A stretch of DNA of 15,782 nucleotides from an uncultured Clostridia bacterium (GTDB lineage: Bacteria > Bacillota > Clostridia > UBA1381), in assembly GCA_934454035.1 (NCBI GenBank), contig CAKSFY010000044.1, positions 1 through 15,782 on the forward strand. Reading direction: 5' to 3'. Below the pieces are notes generated by a model. It was not told the DNA's origin. It searched no databases and saw nothing but the letters and a program-made list of their open reading frames with translations. Both the position numbers and the translations under genes were made by a program. Shown one piece after another: positions 1-5,211 of this stretch; position 1 is the stretch's first letter; each line of letters opens with the position of its first letter.

Positions 1-159
1 TTATTTTCAATCACCTAAAATAATTGGCAATTTTGCCTTTAATGAATATCACCGGTACTCTGAGCTTATTTTTTCAAAGCTCCGTCTGTGCGTATACGAT
101 TTATACTTATAAATATAACCCGATATGCACTAATTCATGTGATACATTTTACCAAAGAC
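1..159 (-). other. Noncoding spacer downstream of rpsL, probably leading to rpsG
   Basis: No open reading frame here is convincing. The strand that carries rpsL continues toward base 1, and the last bases on that strand (about 16 to 1) read AGGTGATTGAAAATAA, which looks like a Shine-Dalgarno site followed by an A-rich spacer whose start codon would lie just outside the window. In str operons the gene after rpsL is rpsG, so that is the expected next gene; this is inference. A 6-bp hairpin (GAGCTT 62-67 with AAGCTC 77-82) lies in the spacer but has no T-tract after it on either strand, so it is not a typical intrinsic terminator. Confidence 0.4.
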
Positions 160-585
160 TTATTTTTTCTTATCAGCCTTAGGTCTCTTAGCGCCGTATT
201 TTGAACGGCTCTGCATTCTGTTGGCAACACCCTGCGTATCGAGCGTACCTCTGATAATATGGTATCTGGTACCCGGAAGGTCTTTAACTCTTCCGCCTCT
301 GATAAGCACAACGCTGTGTTCCTGCAAGTTGTGACCGATACCCGGAATGTAAGCGGTAACTTCGATACCGTTTGTAAGCTTAACTCTGGCAATTTTACGA
401 AGAGCTGAGTTAGGCTTTTTTGGGGTAGCAGTTCTTACGGCTGTACATACGCCTCTCTTTTGGGGAGAGCTGTGATCGTTAGTCTTTTTCTTCAAAGAGT
501 TAAGGCTCTTCTGAAGTGCAGGAGCTGTTGACTTCTTTACAGAAGTTTGTCTGCCCTTTCTGACCAATTGATTGAATGTAGGCAT
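160..585 (-). CDS. rpsL: 30S ribosomal protein S12
   Basis: Core component of the small ribosomal subunit decoding site. The 141-residue product carries the full S12 signature: PQKRGVCT near residues 41-48, TPKKPNSALRK near 54-64, and GHNLQEHSVVLIRGGRVKDLPGTRYH near 84-109. Lys56 and Lys101, the positions equivalent to the classical streptomycin-resistance sites (E. coli Lys43 and Lys88 counting Met), are both lysine, so the sequence looks drug-sensitive. Asp102 is the residue methylthiolated in many bacteria. Compared with the 124-residue E. coli protein there is an extra segment near residues 15-40, as in Firmicutes. The ATG is preceded on its strand by an AGAGGTG site (about 595-601). It follows the L7Ae-family gene by 63 nt on the same strand and is probably cotranscribed with it. 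Confidence 0.98.
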   Translation of the reverse strand: MPTFNQLVRKGRQTSVKKSTAPALQKSLNSLKKKTNDHSSPQKRGVCTAVRTATPKKPNSALRKIARVKLTNGIEVTAYIPGIGHNLQEHSVVLIRGGRVKDLPGTRYHIIRGTLDTQGVANRMQSRSKYGAKRPKADKKK

Positions 586-648
586 ACCGTGTTACACCTC
601 TCTTTCTTATAAATAATATATATGTTATACGCATAAATGCGGTACAAC

Positions 649-891
649 CTAACGGATAATTGCGGCACAGGACGCGCCGACTTCTATTCCGCATGCCTTG
701 CCGAGTTCCCTCATTGTCGGAACATATTCAAAAGGCACGCCTGCCTTTTGTGCTGCGTCTGTAAATCTTTCTTTAAATATTTCGTCACAGTCCTCGGCAA
801 CAAACGCCCTTGCGGCTTTATTTTCGGAAATCAAATTCATAACTTCTTTAAAGCCTGTCTTTATCTTGTTTTTTTCAAACTCGTTAAACAT
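649..891 (-). CDS. rplGB: L7Ae/L30e/S12e/Gadd45-family ribosomal protein (YbxF-like)
   Basis: Small RNA-binding protein of the family that in Bacillus (YbxF/RplGB) binds kink-turn RNA. The C-terminal motif RELGKACGIEVGASCAAIIR matches the conserved end of bacterial L7Ae proteins (LGKACGIEVGAAAVAI). I place the start at the ATG ending at 891, giving 80 residues, close to the usual length of about 82; it has GGAAAGG just upstream, although the spacing is short (3 nt). An in-frame ATG at 925-927 would add 12 residues (MRKYTERISERI) without homology and without a ribosome site. A promoter 57-86 nt upstream of the chosen start fits. The gene normally lies between rpoC and rpsL; here there is no rpoC before it, and the divergent gap gene is the upstream neighbour. 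The gene symbol follows Bacillus usage. Confidence 0.9.
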   Translation of the reverse strand: MFNEFEKNKIKTGFKEVMNLISENKAARAFVAEDCDEIFKERFTDAAQKAGVPFEYVPTMRELGKACGIEVGASCAAIIR

Positions 892-947
892 AATCCTTTC
901 CGAAATCCTTTCTGTATATTTTCTCATTCTACAGTCCAGTATATATG

Positions 948-977
948 ATTATATCAAATATAACCCGTATTTGTCAA
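948..977 (-). promoter_or_regulatory. Sigma-A promoter for the L7Ae gene and rpsL
   Basis: On the minus strand a perfect -35 TTGACA (977-972) is followed after 18 nt by a perfect -10 TATAAT (953-948), and the -10 is extended (TGA directly before it). Transcription would begin near 941, giving a leader of about 50 nt to the chosen L7Ae start. The quality of the match fits a strongly expressed ribosomal operon. Confidence 0.85.
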
Positions 978-1169
978 GTATTTTGCCGAAATTTCCGGAA
1001 TTAAAAAATGACGAAATAATCCTTGTATTTTCATATCATTATGTGCAAGTTTACTTTTTTCCGCTTTCTAAATTTGCTCATATTTTTCTTTAATTTCACC
1101 AAAAATTTTGTAAAATACTCCGAATTTTTAATAAATTGGGCAAAATGATATAAAATTAACAAAATACTC
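978..1169. other. AT-rich divergent intergenic region between the str-type operon and gap
   Basis: The gene-free stretch 892-1266 is very AT-rich. It holds the two outward promoters listed separately (948-977 minus, 1170-1198 plus). Between them I see an 8-bp palindrome TTCCGGAA (993-1000) and a 9-mer AAAATACTC that occurs twice (1112-1120 and 1161-1169), the second copy touching the gap -35 box. No coding potential and no stable terminator hairpin is evident. Confidence 0.5.
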
Positions 1170-1198
1170 TTGTATATTTTCAAAATTTGAGGTAAAAT
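1170..1198 (+). promoter_or_regulatory. Sigma-A promoter for gap
   Basis: TTGTAT (1170-1175) and TAAAAT (1193-1198) are separated by exactly 17 nt. The start of transcription would be near 1205, leaving a leader of about 60 nt that ends with TCTGGAGGAA (1251-1260) upstream of the ATG. Confidence 0.7.
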
Positions 1199-1266
1199 AA
1201 AGATGATAGGCAGAAGAAATGTTTTCTCACTGCTTAAATAAATTAAATTATCTGGAGGAATTAATC

Positions 1267-2304
1267 ATGGCAGTTAAAGTTGCGATTAATGGATTTGGAC
1301 GTATCGGACGTCTTGCATTCAGACAGATGTTCGGTGCAGAGGGCTACGAAGTTGTTGCAATCAACGACCTTACAAAGCCTTCAATGCTTGCTGATCTTCT
1401 TAAGTATGATACAGCACAAGGCGGTTACTGTGGTAAAATCGGCGAAAATCTTCACACTGTTGAAGCTGATGACGAAGCTAACACAATCACAGTTGACGGC
1501 AAAACACTTACAATTTATAAAGAAGCAGACGCTTCTAAGCTTCCCTGGGGCAAAATCGGCGTTGACGTTGTTTTGGAATGCACAGGCTTCTACTGCTCAA
1601 AGGATAAGAGCCAGGCTCATATCGACGCAGGTGCAAAGAAGGTTGTTATTTCGGCTCCGGCAGGAAAAGACCTTAAGACAATTGTATTCTCTGTAAACGA
1701 AAAAACTCTTACAGCTGACGATAAAATCATTTCGGCTGCTTCCTGTACAACAAACTGCTTAGCTCCTATGGCTAAAGCACTTAACGATTATGCACCGATT
1801 CAATCGGGTATCATGTCAACAATTCACGCTTACACAGGCGACCAGATGATTCTTGACGGTCCGCACAGAAAAGGCGATTTGAGACGTGCAAGAGCAGGCG
1901 CTGCAAACATTGTTCCTAACTCAACAGGTGCTGCAAAAGCTATCGGCTTGGTTATCCCCGAGCTCAACGGCAAGCTCATCGGTTCTGCACAGAGAGTCCC
2001 CGTACCTACAGGCTCAACAACAATTCTTACAGCAGTTGTTAAGGGCAAGGACGTAACCGTTGACGGAATCAATGCTGCTATGAAGGCTGCTGCTTCCGAA
2101 TCATTCGGCTACAACACAGATCCTATCGTTTCTTCAGACGTTATCGGCATGAGATACGGTTCATTGTTCGACGCAACTCAAACAATGGTTAGCCCGATCG
2201 CTGACGATTTGTACGAGGTTCAGGTTGTTTCTTGGTATGATAACGAAAACTCATACACAAGCCAGATGGTAAGAACAATCAAATATTTTGCTGAATTGAA
2301 CTAA
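1267..2304 (+). CDS. gap: Glyceraldehyde-3-phosphate dehydrogenase, type I (NAD-dependent, glycolytic)
   Basis: Converts glyceraldehyde-3-phosphate plus phosphate and NAD+ to 1,3-bisphosphoglycerate in the cytosol. The 345-residue protein begins with the dinucleotide fold INGFGRIGRLAFRQ (residues 7-20); Asp34 in AINDL is the acidic residue that favours NAD over NADP. The active site SCTTNCLAP places the catalytic Cys at 160, with the activating His at 187 (STIHAYTGDQ). Phosphate-site and S-loop motifs (GPHRKGDLRRARAGAANIVPNSTGAAKA) and the WYDNE motif near 323-327 are intact. The ATG at 1267 is chosen because GGAGG lies 8 nt upstream and the protein then begins at the fold; an upstream in-frame ATG at 1219 lacks a ribosome site. 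The gene stands alone with its own promoter and terminator; there are no pgk, tpiA or CggR-type regulator genes beside it in the window. Confidence 0.98.
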   Translation: MAVKVAINGFGRIGRLAFRQMFGAEGYEVVAINDLTKPSMLADLLKYDTAQGGYCGKIGENLHTVEADDEANTITVDGKTLTIYKEADASKLPWGKIGVDVVLECTGFYCSKDKSQAHIDAGAKKVVISAPAGKDLKTIVFSVNEKTLTADDKIISAASCTTNCLAPMAKALNDYAPIQSGIMSTIHAYTGDQMILDGPHRKGDLRRARAGAANIVPNSTGAAKAIGLVIPELNGKLIGSAQRVPVPTGSTTILTAVVKGKDVTVDGINAAMKAAASESFGYNTDPIVSSDVIGMRYGSLFDATQTMVSPIADDLYEVQVVSWYDNENSYTSQMVRTIKYFAELN

Positions 2305-2314
2305 TTTCGGCTAT

Positions 2315-2344
2315 AAAAAAAGGCGGTGAAAACCGCCTTTTTTT
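2315..2344. terminator. Bidirectional intrinsic terminator shared by gap and ymdB
   Basis: A perfect inverted repeat: seven A plus GGCGGT (2315-2327), a GAAA tetraloop (2328-2331), then ACCGCC plus seven T (2332-2344). Read on the plus strand it ends gap 11 nt after the stop codon. On the minus strand it has the same form and ends ymdB; the ymdB stop codon (2343-2345) overlaps the edge of the stem. Confidence 0.93.
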
Positions 2345-3116
2345 ATTCCTTTATATATACCCTTTCCGTAGAAACGGTCATACCGCTTGTTTCGTCAATT
2401 TCAAATATACAGCCGCAAAACTGCCCTTTGCCGACCGCAACGTCAAATTTTTGCGGACGTCCGTCCAAAAACCTTTGTATAATAATATCCTTATTCATTC
2501 CGAGAACCGAGCAGACAGGACCCGTCATGCCCAAGTCGGTGATATATCCCGTCCCTTTGGGAAGAACCGTGTCGTCCGCGGTCTGTATATGAGTATGCGT
2601 TCCGAAAACTGCGCTGACCTTTCCGTCAAGATAGTATCCCATGGAAACCTTTTCGCTTGTGGCTTCGGCATGGAAATCAATAAGAATAATATTTGTCTGC
2701 GCTTTTAATTTTTCTATATATTTATCTGCCGCAAAAAACGGATTTGATGCAGGCTGCATGTATGTTCTGCCGATCAGATTTATTATGCCGACAGTTATTC
2801 CGCCGGCGGTTTTTGCAATTGTATATCCGATTCCGGGGCAATCGCCCTCAAAATTTGCAGGGCGAATGACATTGTCTTTATATTTAAGAACATTCACCAC
2901 ATCCGGGCAGCCCCAGGTGTGGTTTCCGAGAGTCATCACGTCTATGCCGGAGCGTGCCAGTTCGTTATAAACCTGACCGGTCAGCCCTTTTCCGTGAGCC
3001 GCATTTTCACAGTTTGCAACTACCAGATCCACCGTCGGCCGCAAAAGCTCCAATATTTCGAAGACCATTTTTCTTCCTGTTTGGGAGACAATGTCTCCGA
3101 TTGCGAGTATTTTCAT
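2343..3116 (-). CDS. ymdB: YmdB-family metallophosphoesterase (TIGR00282 family)
   Basis: Calcineurin-like phosphoesterase; the Bacillus homologue YmdB hydrolyses 2',3'-cyclic nucleotides and affects biofilm and motility gene expression. The 257-residue protein shows all expected metal-binding blocks: GD with Asp8 (MKILAIGDIVSQTGR), NCENAA with Glu37, GNHTW with Asn65 and His66, DFHAE with His149, and GTHTHIQTAD with His174 and His176. No signal peptide or membrane segment is visible, so it should be cytosolic. It follows rny on the same strand, the order seen in Bacillus (rny-ymdB). GGAG lies 7 nt before the ATG. The 80-nt gap to rny contains a strong hairpin (3142-3177), so its expression may depend on read-through or processing of the rny transcript. 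Confidence 0.93.
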   Translation of the reverse strand: MKILAIGDIVSQTGRKMVFEILELLRPTVDLVVANCENAAHGKGLTGQVYNELARSGIDVMTLGNHTWGCPDVVNVLKYKDNVIRPANFEGDCPGIGYTIAKTAGGITVGIINLIGRTYMQPASNPFFAADKYIEKLKAQTNIILIDFHAEATSEKVSMGYYLDGKVSAVFGTHTHIQTADDTVLPKGTGYITDLGMTGPVCSVLGMNKDIIIQRFLDGRPQKFDVAVGKGQFCGCIFEIDETSGMTVSTERVYIKE

Positions 3117-3141
3117 AAAAATCTCCGTTTCCGTTACATGT

Positions 3142-3177
3142 AAAATGTCATTAGCCGGTTAAGGCTAATGACATTTT
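3142..3177 (-). promoter_or_regulatory. 15-bp intercistronic hairpin between rny and ymdB
   Basis: A perfect 15-bp inverted repeat (3142-3156 with 3163-3177) with a 6-nt loop lies 19 nt after the rny stop codon. In the minus-strand transcript the stem ends with four U, so it resembles a weak intrinsic terminator, but the run of U is part of the stem and the sequence after it is ACATG. Only 25 nt remain to the ymdB start, too few for a promoter. It may act as a partial terminator or as an RNA-stabilising or processing element that sets the ymdB level relative to rny. Confidence 0.7.
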
Positions 3178-3196
3178 GAGTAATTACCTGCTGATA

Positions 3197-4756
3197 TTAT
3201 TTAGCGTAATCGATTGCGCGAGTTTCCCTTATCAGGCTGACTTTAATCTGACCCGGATATTCAAGCTCACTTTCAATTCTTTTCACAATTTCTTTTCCTA
3301 TCAGAACCATTCCGGCATCATCTACGCTGTCCGGCTTAACCATGATTCTGATCTCTCTTCCTGCCTGAATGGCAAAGGATTTTTCAACACCCTCAAAGTC
3401 GTTTGCAATTTCCTCAAGTTTTTGCAGACGCTTGATATATGTTTCCAGATTTTCTCTTCTTGCACCCGGACGTGCTGCGGAAATTGCGTCCGCCGCCTGC
3501 ACAAGCTGAGCAACTATTGTTTCTGCGTCAATATCGCCATGGTGCGCTGCTATTGCGTGAATTACATCGGCATTTTCTCTGTATTTCTTTGCAATATCCG
3601 AACCGATGGTAACGTGCGAACCCTCTATTTCATGGTCAACCGCTTTGCCTATATCGTGCAAAAGACCTGCGCGTTTTGCAAGCGCAACATCCGCACCCAA
3701 TTCGCCTGCCATTACTCCGGCAAGGTGAGAAACCTCGATAGAATGTTTTAAAACATTCTGACCGTAGCTGGTTCTGAACTTCAGCTTGCCCAGCAGCTTG
3801 ATAAGCTCGGGATGAAGTCCGTGCACACCTGTTTCAAAGGTTGCGGCTTCGCCCTCCTGCTTGATTTGTGCCTCAACCTCGGCACGCGCCTTTTCGACTG
3901 TTTCCTCAATGCGTGCCGGATGAATTCTTCCGTCCACAATGAGTTTTTCAAGCGCAACCCTTGCCACCTCACGGCGAATCGGGTCAAAGCTCGATAAAAT
4001 AACCGCCTCCGGAGTATCGTCGATTATCAAATCAACACCGGTCAGCGTTTCAATAGCGCGGATGTTGCGCCCTTCTCTTCCGATGATTCTGCCTTTCATT
4101 TCATCGGAGGGCAGTGCAACCACCGAAACGGTTGTTTCGGCAACATGATCCGCGGCAACCTTTTGAATTGACATTGCCACAATATTTTTTGCGGTTCTGT
4201 CCGCATTTTCTTTTGCCTGCTGCTCTATTTCTTTAACCATGATTGCGGCTTCGTGCCGAGTCTGGCTTTCGATATCCTGCATTAATATCTGGCGTGCTTC
4301 TTCACGCGTCATGCCTGATATTTTTTCCAGAATTTCAATCTGTTGCTGCTTGATTTCAGCAATTTTTGCATCTTTTCTTTCAACATCTTTGATTTTTTGA
4401 TTTAGTGATTGCTCCTTTTTTTCGAGAGAATCGGATTTTTTGTCAAGATTTTCCTCTTTTTGATTGATTCTTCTCTCTTGAATGGAAAGTTCTCTGCGGC
4501 GGTCTTTTATTTCCGCGTCCGCAGCCTGACGAAGTCTCTGATTTTCTTCTTTTGCTTCAAGCAGTAATTCACGCTTTTTAGCACGGGCATTCTGCTCAGC
4601 GGCCTCGATTATTCCTTTTGCTCTTTCCTCCGCAGTACCTAATTCCGCTTCGGAAATCTTTTTTCTGTAAGCAATTCCGCCGAAAAAGGAAACAATATTC
4701 AGCAGTGCAAGTACCACTGCTGCAACGATAAGTATAATTTGTACAGTATCGATAAT
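3197..4756 (-). CDS. rny: Ribonuclease Y, apparently starting at ATT
   Basis: Membrane-anchored endoribonuclease that initiates mRNA decay in Firmicutes. Order of parts: an N-terminal membrane helix (about residues 5-29), a long charged coiled coil (about 30-190), a KH domain with GRIIGREGRNIR at 222-233, and an HD domain with LLHDIGKA (His367, Asp368). The C-terminal IKVSLIRETRAIDYAK is typical. The only ordinary start codon in the N-terminal region is a GTG at 4717-4715, but it has no Shine-Dalgarno and would cut the membrane helix in half (506 residues). The frame is closed upstream by TGA at 4762-4760, which lies inside a strong GGGGGTGA ribosome site. The codon 6 nt after GGGGG is ATT (4756-4754). 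Starting there gives MIDTVQIILIVAAVV..., a complete helix and 519 residues, against 520 in B. subtilis. Translation of the body is certain; the ATT start is inference. Confidence 0.93.
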   Translation of the reverse strand: MIDTVQIILIVAAVVLALLNIVSFFGGIAYRKKISEAELGTAEERAKGIIEAAEQNARAKKRELLLEAKEENQRLRQAADAEIKDRRRELSIQERRINQKEENLDKKSDSLEKKEQSLNQKIKDVERKDAKIAEIKQQQIEILEKISGMTREEARQILMQDIESQTRHEAAIMVKEIEQQAKENADRTAKNIVAMSIQKVAADHVAETTVSVVALPSDEMKGRIIGREGRNIRAIETLTGVDLIIDDTPEAVILSSFDPIRREVARVALEKLIVDGRIHPARIEETVEKARAEVEAQIKQEGEAATFETGVHGLHPELIKLLGKLKFRTSYGQNVLKHSIEVSHLAGVMAGELGADVALAKRAGLLHDIGKAVDHEIEGSHVTIGSDIAKKYRENADVIHAIAAHHGDIDAETIVAQLVQAADAISAARPGARRENLETYIKRLQKLEEIANDFEGVEKSFAIQAGREIRIMVKPDSVDDAGMVLIGKEIVKRIESELEYPGQIKVSLIRETRAIDYAK

Positions 4757-4932
4757 AAATCACCCCCGTAATTATTTTTGGTATTCTTTATTTTTTACGA
4801 TAAATCGGGGATGCCGAATATAAAATTATTATGTATATCTTCCGGACAAAATCCGGTAATCTGTTACTATAACATATTAATCCCGATATTCAGCATACCC
4901 AGATTAATAGTTTAAAGAAATATTAAGCATAC
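4757..4932 (-). promoter_or_regulatory. Structured 5' leader of rny with anti-Shine-Dalgarno
   Basis: Between the rny promoter and the start lie about 175 nt that fold. Stem P1 pairs minus-strand 4905-4886 with 4821-4803: 18 base pairs (one G-U), one T/C mismatch (4897/4810) and one bulge (4901). Inside its large loop are CCGGA/TCCGG (4856-4852 with 4846-4842) and GTTA/TAAC (4873-4870 with 4866-4863). The 3' arm of P1 includes CATCCCCG (4813-4806), which can instead pair over 8 bp with CGGGGGTG (4768-4761), the rny Shine-Dalgarno. P1 and ribosome-site sequestration are therefore mutually exclusive. I do not recognise the fold as a known riboswitch class, and no ligand is proposed. Confidence 0.6.
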
Positions 4933-4938
4933 AACAAT

Positions 4939-4967
4939 ATTTTATCTTATTTTTGACAAAATGTCAA
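4939..4967 (-). promoter_or_regulatory. Sigma-A promoter for rny-ymdB
   Basis: On the minus strand a perfect -35 TTGACA (4967-4962) and TAAAAT (4944-4939) are spaced by 17 nt. Transcription would begin near 4932. The -35 lies in a palindrome (TTGACA AAA TGTCAA, 4953-4967), so a TTGACA hexamer also faces the glgB side, though no good -10 follows it there. Confidence 0.82.
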
Positions 4968-5144
4968 TAGCTTATAAAAATTTTTATTTTGCAGCGGACA
5001 GGAAAGTTTTTTCGGGTTCTGCATATAATAGTAGAGTGCATCTTTTGCGCGGATTGTTATTAAGATAGCAAAACCATTTGTACAATTAAGGATATTTTGT
5101 ATAACTTTAACAAAAAAATGGGATAAATTTATATCTTGTCGGTA
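4968..5144. other. AT-rich divergent region between rny and glgB
   Basis: The gene-free stretch between rny and glgB is 4757-5211; its two promoters and the rny leader are listed separately. In this remaining part I see no coding potential on either strand. A TATAAT (5024-5029) has no -35 partner at the right distance. TTGTACAA (5078-5085) and the similar TTGTATAA (5097-5104) lie 19 nt apart upstream of the glgB promoter and could be operator half-sites, but nothing else supports this. Confidence 0.4.
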
Positions 5145-5173
5145 TTTACGTCCATAAAAAAATGTGGTATAAT
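5145..5173 (+). promoter_or_regulatory. Sigma-A promoter for the glgBCD-yihY operon
   Basis: A perfect -10 TATAAT (5168-5173), extended by TGG directly before it, follows TTTACG (5145-5150; four of six consensus bases) at 17 nt. Transcription would begin near 5180, and the glgB ribosome site AAGGAGG (5198-5204) lies 7 nt before the ATG. Confidence 0.78.
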
Positions 5174-5211
5174 ATAATAAAGTATATCGGTGTGCACAAG
5201 GAGGAAAACGA

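Noticed and set aside
925..927. Upstream ATG for the L7Ae-family gene
   Set aside because: It has no Shine-Dalgarno, lies about 14 nt from the predicted transcript start, and adds 12 residues not seen in the family; the ATG at 891 gives the normal length.
1143..1162. Possible Rex redox-regulator site upstream of gap (TTAACAA at 1156-1162)
   Set aside because: Only one half-site matches; the other half would read AAATGAT, far from TTGTTAA.
4866..4874. Extended -10 sequence TGTTATAGT on the minus strand upstream of rny
   Set aside because: It lies inside the leader hairpin, has no -35 at 16-18 nt, and a much better TTGACA-17-TAAAAT promoter stands upstream at 4939-4967.
5024..5029. TATAAT on the plus strand far upstream of glgB
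   Set aside because: No -35-like sequence occurs at the right distance, and a complete promoter lies closer to the gene at 5145-5173.
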